Positions 16,633 to 25,865 of a stretch of 64,000 nucleotides of DNA are shown one piece after another. The DNA comes from Altererythrobacter sp. B11 (GTDB taxonomy: Bacteria > Pseudomonadota > Alphaproteobacteria > Sphingomonadales > Sphingomonadaceae): assembly GCF_003569745.1 (NCBI RefSeq), contig NZ_AP018498.1:868001-932000 (forward strand), given 5' to 3'. Both the position numbers and the translations under genes were made by a program. The notes beneath the pieces were generated by a model. The model was not told the origin of the DNA. It saw only the letters and a list, made by a program, of their open reading frames with translations, and did no database searches. Numbering within the stretch: the first letter of the stretch is position 1; each line of letters begins with the position of its first letter.

Positions 16633-18365
16633 GCAGCCCTGGATTCGCACTGGCAGTTCCGCTCACCAACAGTGCGCTACTTTCCGCTCGCCCACGGCTG
16701 CATTCCGATCTCGGGACGCTTCGCGCAGATGAGCCGCGGGTTTGGCTTGGCGGCGGCATGCCAGTGATCGACATGGGCTCCCGGGGGATCGTGATCGGTA
16801 CGCTTTTTTCCCGTCCCGACGGGGCGGCCTGCCGTTCGATCGTGTCCGACCGGGAAGTGGACGAAGACGCACAGAGCATGGCTCGTCGTCTGCTCGATCG
16901 GTGTTGGGGTGCCTACATCGCTGTATTGACTGACCCTGACGAGCGCGGGACCTCCGTTCTCGTCGATCCTTCTGGACTGCTGCCGGTGTATTCGGTCACC
17001 ACCGAGAACCACGTGGTGATATCCTCTAACGTTCGGGTGCTCGAACGATGCACGCATGTGCACCTGCGGGTCGACTGGAAGGACGTCCATGCGTTTCTTT
17101 GCCGACCCGAGCTGCGCTCGCGCGCCACCTGTCTGAAAGGCGTGCGAGAGGTACCGCCCGGCAGCCTGACCACCATCTTCGGACGCTCGATATCGGAAAA
17201 GCTCCTCTGGCGACCCGATGCCTTCATGCCTGTCGCCCCCCATCCCTCGTTCGGCGATGCGGCCAACCAGCTGCGCGAGACGGCGATTGCCGTGATAGGC
17301 GCCTGGGAAAGATCGCTGGGGCCAGTCACCGTGGCCGCATCGGGGGGCGTCGATTCCTCGTTCATCTGTGGCGCACTCCATTGTGGCGGTGCGGCGTTTT
17401 CATGCGTCACGGCCGCCACCGCCGATCCCAGCGGCGACGAGCGACCAGCCGTCCGGCGTCTGGCCGAACACCTCGATGTCCCTCTCGCGGAAGGCATCTA
17501 CGACCCTGCGCTGTTCGACCCTCTCGAAAGTGCCTCGGGCGCCTTGCCTCGCCCTTCGCGCAAGTCCTTTCTCAACGGCGTCGATCGGTTGTTCGCCAAG
17601 GCTGCCGATGATCTCGGCGCGGTTACGATCATGGACGGCAACGGCGGTGACAATCTGTTCTGCTATCTACACTCGGCAGCACCGATTGACGATCGACTGC
17701 GAGCCGAATTCACACTTTCGGGCTGGGCCTCGACTTTCCTCGACAGCTGTCGCGTAACCGGCTGCGATGTTCCCGAAATGGCGACAGCGATCTGGCGCAG
17801 GATGACGAGGCCCGCTGGTTTCCCGCCATGGCCTGCTGACGAGCGTCTGCTGTCACGTCCCGCGCCGGACTTCGAAAGTGCCGAACCGGTAGCGCCCTGG
17901 ACCAGGGTTCCCGTCGGGCCGCACGGCGGCAAGCATGATCACCTGGCGCTGATCATGCGATGCCAGAACCATCTTCACGGACTGATATCGCCAATGTCTC
18001 GCTTTTCGCCCTTGATGAGCCAGCCGCTCATGGAACTGTGCCTCGCTATTCCGACCTGGTTATGGTGCGAGGGCGGATTGAATCGCTCTGTGGCGCGGCG
18101 CGCTTTTGCGGACGCATTGCCACCCTCGATCCTCACGCGCACAGCCAAGGCCGGCCCCGATAGCTATATCCGCGCGATTTTCGATCGGAACCGGCAGGCT
18201 GTCAGGCACTCCCTGATGGACGGCCTTCTCGCACGCCAGGGCCTGCTCGACCTGCCGGCCGTCGAACAGGCCCTGGGGATCGACGCTTACACCGGAGATT
18301 CGATTATCTACCGGTTGCTCGACCTTGCCGAAGCCGAACACTGGGCTCGGGCGTGGCAGGATTAG
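16629..18365 (+). CDS. lasso cyclase (asparagine synthetase-like C protein)
   Basis: A 578-residue homologue of class B asparagine synthetase that adenylates the ring Asp side chain and closes the macrolactam. The C-terminal synthetase domain has the ATP pyrophosphatase loop AASGGVDSSFICGAL at about residues 235-250 and the later segment TIMDGNGGDNLF. The N-terminal glutaminase-like domain lacks the catalytic Cys2, as expected for lasso cyclases. A GTG start at 16629 overlaps the B stop. The 3' end overlaps the isopeptidase gene on the other strand by four bases. Confidence 0.92.
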   Translation: MSSPGFALAVPLTNSALLSARPRLHSDLGTLRADEPRVWLGGGMPVIDMGSRGIVIGTLFSRPDGAACRSIVSDREVDEDAQSMARRLLDRCWGAYIAVLTDPDERGTSVLVDPSGLLPVYSVTTENHVVISSNVRVLERCTHVHLRVDWKDVHAFLCRPELRSRATCLKGVREVPPGSLTTIFGRSISEKLLWRPDAFMPVAPHPSFGDAANQLRETAIAVIGAWERSLGPVTVAASGGVDSSFICGALHCGGAAFSCVTAATADPSGDERPAVRRLAEHLDVPLAEGIYDPALFDPLESASGALPRPSRKSFLNGVDRLFAKAADDLGAVTIMDGNGGDNLFCYLHSAAPIDDRLRAEFTLSGWASTFLDSCRVTGCDVPEMATAIWRRMTRPAGFPPWPADERLLSRPAPDFESAEPVAPWTRVPVGPHGGKHDHLALIMRCQNHLHGLISPMSRFSPLMSQPLMELCLAIPTWLWCEGGLNRSVARRAFADALPPSILTRTAKAGPDSYIRAIFDRNRQAVRHSLMDGLLARQGLLDLPAVEQALGIDAYTGDSIIYRLLDLAEAEHWARAWQD

Positions 18366-20488
18366 GACCCGGGCGAGCAGGTCAACTCGGCCCGTGTTGG
18401 AGCGCCTTCCATCGTCAGCCACCGGTCGTATTGCCGGTCGCGCTCGGAGACACAGTTTCTGCGCTTCATGAGCCAGAACTCGAGCCATTCGGTGGTCCGT
18501 TCGTAGACCGCATTGCGATGGGCAGGCTGCCATTTGTAGTGCGTCTCATCCTCGAACACGTGAAGCTCGATCGGCTTGCCCTTGTGGCGGTAGACCTCGA
18601 CCACATCGAGGCCGCCCTCATATTCGCTGTCGGCATTCTGGATGAGGATCGGGACATCGACGCGGCCCACGTTGAGGATCAGCGACATCGGGCGCCAGAA
18701 TTCCTCCGCGCCGTCCTCGAGGAACCGGTAGCCGATGCTCCGGGTGAATGCACTGTAGGCGGGCCCGGCGGACAGCACGTAGCTGTACATGTCCTCGCAG
18801 CACGATCCGAGGCTGGCGACCTTGTATCGAGGCGAATTGATCAAGGCGAACTGGGCCGACGAGACCCCATCGCTCCAGCCGGTGAGGCCTATGCGACTGG
18901 CATCGACAGTGCCGGTCCCGATCGCGTGATCGAGCGCGATATCGAGCGAGGACTGGACATTGCGCCGGTCGAGCCAGTCGACCCTGTTGGCGCTCAGCAG
19001 TTCGGTCGCGGTTTGCGCTTGTGCGACAGCGGGGACGAGGTCGGGCTTGGCGAAACTCAGAACGGCAAAACCGCGAGCAGCCAGTGGCTGTACGGGGACT
19101 TCGTCCCCCGAGCCTCCGCGCAGGAACCCGTGGCTGATATATTGGACGACGACCAGCGGATGGCGTTGACCCGGCTGATGATCGGGAGGCAGCACGAGAT
19201 CGGCATAGCTTTCCACACCATAGGCATTGCTGAACCGGAAACGCTGGACCGAACCAAGGTCGAGCGAAGAAACCAGAGGATTGGGATCGTGAATCAGTCG
19301 CGCCTCGCCATTGTCGAGGCCGATCCCCACCAGCCGTCGCGGCATTGTTGCGCCTTCGCGCGCGCAGATGATCTCGTCTGCGGCCAGGGCGCATCCGATC
19401 AGCATGTCGTCGCTGACCATCAGGCGGCGCGGTACACTGGCACCGATATCCCAGCGCAGGATTCCCATGCTGCTCTGCCCCCAGCCTGTCTTCTGGACGG
19501 CGAAGAGCGCGCGTTCGGAAGGCGACCACCACATCCGCATGATGCCTTCGCACAGCTTTGCAGGGCAGCTGATCCGGGTGTCCGTCGGATCGGACAGAAC
19601 CAGCCGCGTCGGAGAGATATAGCGGTCGGGAAACTTGGGCTCGAGCCACGCGGCCCATCCTTCGGGACCGGCGACGTAGCCACGCGCCCGCTCGGGGAGA
19701 CCTTGCGGTCCTTCCGGAGACAGCACGGCTATCTCTTCTGGCGTGGAGCTTCGGGATTCCCCTGTCGCGAGATCGATGGTGGTGTATTCCGTCGCGATTG
19801 CTTCCCGCGGGATCGGGCGGGACGTGAATTGCGGCGAAATGCTCTCGTCGTAGAGGAAGCCCCGGCGCGCCTGCTGCGCGATTCCCAGCGCCGCCCGTCT
19901 TATTCCGGGCCTCGTGGCGACGACGAGCGCTTCGCCGCCGCCGAGCCAGGCGAACGCATCGACATCGTCGGGGAGGGTGGTGACTTGCCGCGCGTCCGTT
20001 CCTCCCGCGCTGTCCGCCAGCCAGACCTGGTTCGACCCTTCGATCCGTTTGAGATAGGCGATCGATTGTCCGTCTGGCGACCAGCGCGGCGTGTTGACCT
20101 TGGCCCAGCCCGCGGTGACCGACGGAAATTCGCGCAGCCGAAAATCGTCACGGAGATATTCACCGCCCCGATCGAGCTCCCGCGGTGCCTGGCTCCTGTC
20201 GAGCGGCATGACCACCAGCCGCTGGCAATAGCCGTTGGTCTCGGCATTGCCGCGCCGCACGGCGAATGCAATCTGCTTCATATCTGGCGAGAGACCGAAG
20301 GCGCTTGGCGTTTCGTTGGGATCCGCTCGCCCGATATCGGCAAGTTGCACCAGGTCTTCCGCCGTCATGCCGCGCTTGCCTCGAAGCCCCGGGCTGCTTT
20401 CGAAAGCCTCGCAGGGGTCGGCAAGCGACCGGGGCGGCTCGGCGACGGGAATGATCGAGAAGGACAGGGCAGCAGCCAGGAAACCCAT
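18362..20488 (-). CDS. lasso peptide isopeptidase (S9-like)
   Basis: A prolyl-oligopeptidase-type serine hydrolase of 708 residues that opens the isopeptide bond of the lasso ring. An N-terminal signal peptide implies export to the periplasm. A beta-propeller follows (for example WSPDGQSIAYLKRIEGSNQVWLADS), then the alpha/beta hydrolase domain with nucleophile motif GLTGWSDGVSS near residue 530 and a late His (HYKWQPAHRNAV). Position beside a lasso cluster and the Cys-rich propeller segments fit the AtxE family. The start overlaps the TonB receptor stop (TGATG), so receptor and isopeptidase are co-translated, suggesting uptake and linearisation of the peptide. A GTG three bases earlier is an alternative start. 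Confidence 0.9.
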   Translation of the reverse strand: MGFLAAALSFSIIPVAEPPRSLADPCEAFESSPGLRGKRGMTAEDLVQLADIGRADPNETPSAFGLSPDMKQIAFAVRRGNAETNGYCQRLVVMPLDRSQAPRELDRGGEYLRDDFRLREFPSVTAGWAKVNTPRWSPDGQSIAYLKRIEGSNQVWLADSAGGTDARQVTTLPDDVDAFAWLGGGEALVVATRPGIRRAALGIAQQARRGFLYDESISPQFTSRPIPREAIATEYTTIDLATGESRSSTPEEIAVLSPEGPQGLPERARGYVAGPEGWAAWLEPKFPDRYISPTRLVLSDPTDTRISCPAKLCEGIMRMWWSPSERALFAVQKTGWGQSSMGILRWDIGASVPRRLMVSDDMLIGCALAADEIICAREGATMPRRLVGIGLDNGEARLIHDPNPLVSSLDLGSVQRFRFSNAYGVESYADLVLPPDHQPGQRHPLVVVQYISHGFLRGGSGDEVPVQPLAARGFAVLSFAKPDLVPAVAQAQTATELLSANRVDWLDRRNVQSSLDIALDHAIGTGTVDASRIGLTGWSDGVSSAQFALINSPRYKVASLGSCCEDMYSYVLSAGPAYSAFTRSIGYRFLEDGAEEFWRPMSLILNVGRVDVPILIQNADSEYEGGLDVVEVYRHKGKPIELHVFEDETHYKWQPAHRNAVYERTTEWLEFWLMKRRNCVSERDRQYDRWLTMEGAPTRAELTCSPGS

Positions 20489-22836
20489 CACCAGTGCCTC
20501 CTGATACCGAAGGCGATGAAGCGGCCGATTGGCGAATAATTGGTCGAATCATACGGTGTGTCGTTCGGCCCGGTAATGGCGATGACCTCGGGCTCGTCAT
20601 CGAAGACGTTCTGGATGGTAAGCGAAACCTCCAGGCCCGGATCCCTGTCCGCGCCTTCGATAATCTCGTAACTGAATCCGAGATCGAGAGTTGCGCTCGG
20701 TGCAATCCGGCTTTCTTCGGCAAATCGTCGATCTCTCAAGGCTCCGGTGTAGTTGAGCGCGGCATTCGCCTTGAACGCGCCCGTTTCGTAGCGGGCGGTC
20801 CCCCGGGCGCGGATGCGAGGAGGATTGAACACTGTTCCCGAAAGCTGCACCTTGGGGAGCGCGGCGGTCAGCTGCTGGTCGCTGTCGAGCCAGCTGCCGG
20901 CGAGCTCGAGCGACATGGAATCGTCGCCGCGCAGCCTGCGGGTCCAGGAGATGCGCGCATCGATGCCTTCGATCTGCTGGACCGCTACGTTGATGTTACG
21001 ATTGTCGACCAGGGCGACCACATTGGCCGCATCGTAGGGCGAGCCGGAAAAGTTCTGCAGGCCCAGCTGGGCTCCGGAGATGAGTCCTGCCAGCAGATCG
21101 GCCTGCGGCGAGAAATCGATCAAGCTCGCGAAACCCGGATCGCGGAAGGCAGCGGCAATCGATCCGGCAATCGGCTGCACGACCCTGTCGCTGTAGCGAA
21201 TATCGTACCATGTTGCCGAAACGAGCAGGCCGGGGACGCCGGCAGGCTCAAGCTCGACCCCGGCGGTCCAGCTGCGCGCACGCTCGGACTGGATATCCGG
21301 ATTGCCGCCGCTGGTGAACAGGACGGTGTCCGGACCGGAACCCGCGCCAAACGCGGCAGCAGGGAGCAGGAATGCCTGATAGGGCGTAAACTGCTGAAAC
21401 AGTGTCGGGGCCTTGAAGGATCGCGACCAGCTTCCCCGGAACGTCAGGCCGGCGACCGGGGAATAAATCGCACCGAGGCGCGGCGTGGCAAGCTGGTCGA
21501 GGTCCGGGTAGTCCTCGTAGCGCATCGCGGCCGAGAGACTGAGCCGTTCGATGCCGGCAATGCCGTTTCTACCCGAAACGACAGGCAGGTAGAGTTCGCC
21601 ATAAGCGAACCGGCTGCGCCGGGTGATATCGAAAGCTACCGAGGGACTGGCATTGATCTCTCGCGAGAAATCGAGACGATTGTTGCGAAACCCCGCACCG
21701 ACCGCGAGCCTGGCGGCCCCGCCGGGAAGCGTGAACAACGGACCCTCGGCACCGATCTCTCCGGACGCGATGGCGTTGCAGAAACAGCCTGTCGTGACCG
21801 TTTCCGCGCCATTTTGCGTGGAATTTGTCTGGAAATGCGTTCGATCGCGCCCGAGCACGCCAAGCGCCGTCGCCATCCAACCCGAGCCGAGCTCGATCTC
21901 GAGCGAAGGGGCGAAAGTGATCGATTCGACATCCGGCTCGGACACGAACCGCGCCGCCGGCGTGCCGCTGACGATTCTTGAGCTGCGCGTGGAATAGAGC
22001 GCATCGAGGCGTGCGGTCACACCGGATGCGACCATCTCGTGCCCGGAAAAGACTGCCGCGTGGCGACGCTGCGAAGGATACAGCGAGGTCTCGGGATCGA
22101 GCGATGCCGCATAGGAGCGCTGGCGCGCCGCGATCCTGGAGTTGTTGGAAAAGTCGTAGGCGAGCAGGAAACCGCCACTGCTCCAGCGCGTGCCTCCGAC
22201 GATGTCCGCCTGCTGGCGGAAGTAGCCCCCATCCGTGCTCGCTCCAATCTGCCCTGACGTGGTGACGCCTTCGAAGTCTCGCCGCAGAACGACATTGACG
22301 ACCCCTCCCACGGCGTCCGAGCCATAGATAGCCGATGCGCCGTCCGGTACGATTTCGATCCGGTCCACCGCAGGCAGGGGTATGGCGGAGATATCGACAC
22401 CCTGGAGCGCCGAATCGTATGGCAGGCGGTGACCATTGAGGAGGGTCAGCGTGGCGTCGGGGCCAAGGCCCCGCAAATTGGCGCTCGACGCCGAGTTGAC
22501 ATTGCTGTTCGCATTGCCCGCACCGAAGCCGATCCCCGGGTTTTGACCCCCGGAGAAATTCTGCGGCAGCGAGCGGATCGCTTCCCCGAGATCGACTTGC
22601 CCTGCTTCCACGATGGCCTCTCCATCAAGCGAAATGACCTCGCCGACCACCCGCGCGCCGCGAATGCGGGTACCCGTGACGACTATGGTGTTTCCTTCAT
22701 TCTCGCCCTGCGAGGCTTCCGTGTCGTCGGGTGCGGGGCCGGGCTGTTCGCCCGCCTGTGCACGAAGCGGTGTGGCAAATACGACGAGAGCCGTGCCCGC
22801 GAGGAGGGCTGGCAGCCCCCTTGATTTCAGCATCAT
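20488..22836 (-). CDS. TonB-dependent receptor of the lasso cluster
   Basis: An outer-membrane beta-barrel of 782 residues, probably taking up the lasso peptide or a related siderophore-like molecule. A signal peptide (LPALLAGTALVVFATPLRAQA) and an acidic linker precede the TonB-box-like NTIVVTGTRIRG. The plug follows (SLDGEAIVEAGQVDLGEAIRSLPQNF, IEIVPDGASAIYGSDAVGGVVNVVLRRDF), then the barrel. The protein ends in Trp, with a C-terminal segment FGIRRHW. No N-terminal STN signalling domain is present, so it cannot pass a signal to an anti-sigma factor in the Fec manner. The start at 22836 gives the signal peptide; the frame extends upstream without one. Confidence 0.92.
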   Translation of the reverse strand: MMLKSRGLPALLAGTALVVFATPLRAQAGEQPGPAPDDTEASQGENEGNTIVVTGTRIRGARVVGEVISLDGEAIVEAGQVDLGEAIRSLPQNFSGGQNPGIGFGAGNANSNVNSASSANLRGLGPDATLTLLNGHRLPYDSALQGVDISAIPLPAVDRIEIVPDGASAIYGSDAVGGVVNVVLRRDFEGVTTSGQIGASTDGGYFRQQADIVGGTRWSSGGFLLAYDFSNNSRIAARQRSYAASLDPETSLYPSQRRHAAVFSGHEMVASGVTARLDALYSTRSSRIVSGTPAARFVSEPDVESITFAPSLEIELGSGWMATALGVLGRDRTHFQTNSTQNGAETVTTGCFCNAIASGEIGAEGPLFTLPGGAARLAVGAGFRNNRLDFSREINASPSVAFDITRRSRFAYGELYLPVVSGRNGIAGIERLSLSAAMRYEDYPDLDQLATPRLGAIYSPVAGLTFRGSWSRSFKAPTLFQQFTPYQAFLLPAAAFGAGSGPDTVLFTSGGNPDIQSERARSWTAGVELEPAGVPGLLVSATWYDIRYSDRVVQPIAGSIAAAFRDPGFASLIDFSPQADLLAGLISGAQLGLQNFSGSPYDAANVVALVDNRNINVAVQQIEGIDARISWTRRLRGDDSMSLELAGSWLDSDQQLTAALPKVQLSGTVFNPPRIRARGTARYETGAFKANAALNYTGALRDRRFAEESRIAPSATLDLGFSYEIIEGADRDPGLEVSLTIQNVFDDEPEVIAITGPNDTPYDSTNYSPIGRFIAFGIRRHW

Positions 22837-22946
22837 CCTGATCTCCCTGTTCAATCGCGACATGCCGTTCTGGCTTCGCCGTTGCAGGGGTTGACGCATG
22901 GATGGGCTCGCACCCTAGTTGCATATGAAATTAAATTGAGCGGGAC

Positions 22947-23531
22947 TCAGACGTCCTCGGCGGCCAGCTCGCGCCGCAGGTGAGCGAGAGCTCTCGTCAT
23001 GTGGTATTCGACCGTCGACAACCCGACACCGAGTTCGAGATGAATTTCCCTGTAGGATTTCTTCTCGAAGCGGCTCATCGCGAACACCCGTGCGGTCTTC
23101 GCCGGGAGTTCGGCCAATGCTTCCTCGAGAAGCTGTTTGGTCTCCGCCGCGTGTAACCGGTCTTCCTGGCAAGGTAGACTGGTGCCATCGCCATTTTCGG
23201 TGAGCGACAGGGTCACGATCCGGCACCGACTCCTCCGGGCGAAGTCGATTGCCAGGTTTCTCGCGATACAATGCAGGAAACCGCCCGGATTGCGCAGTTC
23301 ATTCAGTTGCGCGCTCCCAGCGGCACGCAGGAAGACCTCCTGCGCAAGATCGCTGGCGTGCTCGTGACCGACCTTGCGCTTCAGGTAAGCCAGCACTCCG
23401 GCACGCTCATCCCGGTAGAGAGCTTCGAGCAGGCGGCTGCGCGGAAGCGATGCCCGTGTGGTTTGCGGTGACGAGGGCGAGGAAAGCGATTGTGTAGCGT
23501 GGTGCCGGGATCCGGCAGCGAAATCGGTCAT
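22947..23531 (-). CDS. ECF RNA polymerase sigma factor (FecI-like)
   Basis: A 194-residue sigma-70 factor of the extracytoplasmic group. Region 2 is at about residues 40-110 (LYRDERAGVLAYLKRKVGHEHASDLAQEVFLRA, ARNLAIDFARR) and region 4 at about 130-185 (LEEALAELPAKTARVFAMSRFEKKSYREIHLELGVGLSTVEYHMTRALAHLRREL). It lies upstream of the receptor and isopeptidase genes on the same strand and probably drives them. A FecR anti-sigma gene, usual next to FecI, is absent, and the receptor has no STN domain. Confidence 0.9.
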   Translation of the reverse strand: MTDFAAGSRHHATQSLSSPSSPQTTRASLPRSRLLEALYRDERAGVLAYLKRKVGHEHASDLAQEVFLRAAGSAQLNELRNPGGFLHCIARNLAIDFARRSRCRIVTLSLTENGDGTSLPCQEDRLHAAETKQLLEEALAELPAKTARVFAMSRFEKKSYREIHLELGVGLSTVEYHMTRALAHLRRELAAEDV

Positions 23532-23923
23532 GCTCAGCGGGAGCAGGCGACCGCACTCGTCGGCTCGTCAGCATGAGCCGGATGCGGAGTCCAGGTCTTT
23601 GCCGCCGTTCGGGACGCCGCGACGTCCCTTGACCGGATCGGCCGCCGGGCCTTGGCCGGACCGGCGTGCATGATGTCTGGCGGAACTGTCCACGCGTCCG
23701 TTGCCAGCAATTCGGTGCGCGCCAACCAATCGTGCCCAAACGCGATTGATCATGCAAGGCGCTACTACTCCATACCGGAGGTGTCCGCAGGCAAGCTCTG
23801 CGCGTCCGACCTTCTTCGAAACGTCGTGCCCGCATCACCATTTCTGGGGAGGCGGCTGCCCGGATAGGAGAATGCCGGGCGCAAAACCGTTGCGGTAGCA
23901 GGACCATCGAAAGGAGGGGCTCC
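23532..23923. other. gene-free stretch between the sigma factor and the DUF2285 locus
   Basis: These 392 bases hold only short open frames on both strands without family signs or good ribosome-binding sites. They must carry the promoter of the sigma-factor operon (leftward). At the right end is the strong AAAGGAGGGG ribosome-binding site of the next gene (23910-23919). Confidence 0.5.
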
Positions 23924-24746
23924 ATGGTCCGCATCCCCGAATGGCAAAGGCGCTTCGACGGTTTCGATTTTTCGGACTTCGCGCAGGAATTCCTGCGGCG
24001 CAATCCGGACTATCGTGCCCAGTTCGCCCGCTTCCGCCGTGCGGGTGACGGCAAAACGCAAGCTCTCGCCAGCCGGCGAAGCGCGCGTTCATGGGGCCTC
24101 GAATTTCCTCGTGGATCCCGCATCGGGAGCCGATGTCTGTCCGGCATTATGGCGCCCCGAAGACAATCCGAGCGTCGTTGTGGTCGCATCTTCAGCCATG
24201 TGTCGGAAGGAGCTTGCGTCCGCGTTTCACATGCGATCGCTGCTGGTTGAAGCGGAAGCCGGCGCAGATCGGCACCTGGTGCTGGCGGGAAAACACGCGC
24301 GCCACCGTCTCGTGGTGACGCCGCCGGCCGCTCGCAATGGCTATATCGTCCCGCCCGATCACTTGATGTCCGTCCGACTGGCGGCGCTCAGCGCGTTTCA
24401 TGAGCATCCGCGCAGTCGGCAGGCCATTGCAGCTCGCGCTGCGCTGACACCCTCACCCTATCTCAGACATCGGCTGGTTCTCCTGCTCGCAATTCTCGAC
24501 AGGCTCGACCCAGCATCAGGTGAACCCGCAACGGTTCGGCAGATCGCGCGCGATCTGACCTTTCCCGGTCAGGATTACGATCGCGCGATTGAATGGAAGT
24601 CATCTTCCAACCGGCGCCAGACCCAGCGTCTTGTCGCAGAAGCGCGCCGCATGACAACGACCGGCTATCGTGATCTCCTGAGCGGCTCCACGCGGCTGTC
24701 CTCGCCCACTGAGCGCTGCGACGGAAGCGATGAGGGCCGCGATTAG
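23924..24746 (+). pseudogene. DUF6499/DUF2285 protein, split by a +1 frameshift
   Basis: Alphaproteobacterial ICEs commonly encode a protein with an N-terminal DUF6499 segment and a C-terminal DUF2285 DNA-binding-like domain. Here the first frame gives MVRIPEWQRRFDGFDFSDFAQEFLRRNPDYRAQFARF and continues to SWGLEF. The expected continuation, LVDPASGADVCPALWRPEDNP, lies in the next frame from 24108. One extra base around 24104-24108 (in TTTCC) separates them. The rest, to AARAALTPSPYLRHRLVLLLAILDRLDP and a basic C-terminus, is intact to 24746. It may be a broken gene, a sequencing error or a shifted reading. Function in the family is not established; regulation of the element has been proposed. 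Confidence 0.75.
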
Positions 24747-24988
24747 CAATCGACCGGCCGCCCTTTCGAAGGGCACGGGCATTCCCGCTACTTTCCAATC
24801 TTACTGTTTAAGCTATCGTTTTTGCGGTGCCGGGTCTTGTGTTCGGTATCGCCACAAACCGAACCTCCAGAGGGGCGCGCAACAGCAACTGCCGGTGCCG
24901 ATGGCATGGAACCATTGGTGAGGCATACAGCAGGCGATCGAGCGGCGGTGTGTTGGATTGCACCCTCGTCGGTCGAACAGGCCGGACT

Positions 24989-25741
24989 ATGTATGCCTAC
25001 TTCGCAGAGGAGTTCGCTACTGAACTCATAAATGTACAATCGGACACCGAACTGAGTGGGGCTCTTGCCGAGGTATCGCGGCGCCTCGGTTTCGACCATT
25101 TTGCCCTTAGTCTCGAGTTGCGCTCGGGATCGCGCGAAGCGCCGGGCTTGCTTCTGCACGATTATCCCGATGAGTGGGCAAAGGTCTATGTGGCGTTTGA
25201 TCTGGCGGGCCAGGATCCCGTCCGGCGCGCTTGCGACAAGAGTTTTATCGGCTTTGCATGGGATATGCTGGAGGAGATGATTCCGCTTACCCGCGGGGAC
25301 CGGCAGATGCTCGCCGTCGGGAAGGAATGCGGAATCGGCGACGGCTATACAGTGCCACGACACCTGCCCGGGCTCGCGCGCGGAACGTGCACCTTTGCCG
25401 TGTGTCCGGACAGGGATCTGCCCCGTTGTCGCCTGGCCCTTGCCGAGATCGTCGGCACGCTCGCGCTCAGTTGCGCCCTTGCCCTTGGTCCCTCTCGTAG
25501 CACGGAAACCGTTCCCGTGCTTAGCGATCGCCAGCGCGAGTGTCTGTTGTGGACCGCGCGCGGCAAGACCGCCGCCGAGACCGCGATCATACTGGGTATC
25601 GGCACCGAAACCGTCATCCAGCATCTCAAAATGGCCCGCGAACGCTATCAGGTTCATTGCAAGCAGTCGCTCGTGGTCGCAGCTCTTTTCGATGGGCTGA
25701 TCGGATTTGCCGACATTATCCGGTGGCGAGACACGGGCTGA
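24989..25741 (+). CDS. luxR: LuxR-family quorum-sensing regulator
   Basis: A 250-residue regulator with an N-terminal autoinducer-binding domain (about residues 10-160, including GFDHFALSLEL, the DEWAKVYVAFDLAGQDPVRRAC segment and GIGDGYTVPRHLPG) and a C-terminal LuxR helix-turn-helix (LSDRQRECLLWTARGKTAAETAIILGIGTETVIQHLKMARERY). It would bind the acyl-homoserine lactone made by the neighbouring LuxI. The start at 24989 is chosen because the conserved domain begins there; no good ribosome-binding site is visible. The 240 bases before it hold no gene and no lux-box-like repeat was seen there. Confidence 0.92.
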   Translation: MYAYFAEEFATELINVQSDTELSGALAEVSRRLGFDHFALSLELRSGSREAPGLLLHDYPDEWAKVYVAFDLAGQDPVRRACDKSFIGFAWDMLEEMIPLTRGDRQMLAVGKECGIGDGYTVPRHLPGLARGTCTFAVCPDRDLPRCRLALAEIVGTLALSCALALGPSRSTETVPVLSDRQRECLLWTARGKTAAETAIILGIGTETVIQHLKMARERYQVHCKQSLVVAALFDGLIGFADIIRWRDTG

Positions 25742-25830
25742 ATTCCGCCCATGCAGTTGGGACGCTTCGCAATTCCGCGGAAGCTTACATCCCCTGTTCT
25801 TGGTATGTCGAAGCGGAACCAGATCGATCA

Positions 25831-25864
25831 GTTGCTACCTGTCTTTTCAATCACAGGCAGCAAC
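25831..25864 (+). promoter_or_regulatory. lux-box-like inverted repeat abutting the luxI start codon
   Basis: GTTGCTACCTGT at 25831-25842 and ACAGGCAGCAAC at 25853-25864 are complementary in 11 of 12 positions around a 10-base spacer. The inner part, CCTGT-N10-ACAGG, has the spacing of a LuxR-type box. The right arm ends one base before the luxI ATG and holds the only Shine-Dalgarno-like bases (CAGG/AGGCAG). It can therefore act as a LuxR site at an unusual position, as a repressor site, or as an mRNA hairpin masking the start. Confidence 0.65.
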
Positions 25865-25865
25865 A

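Noticed and set aside
18353-20539. Plus-strand open frame of 728 codons
   Set aside because: Shadow of the isopeptidase gene, whose motifs and position are clear.
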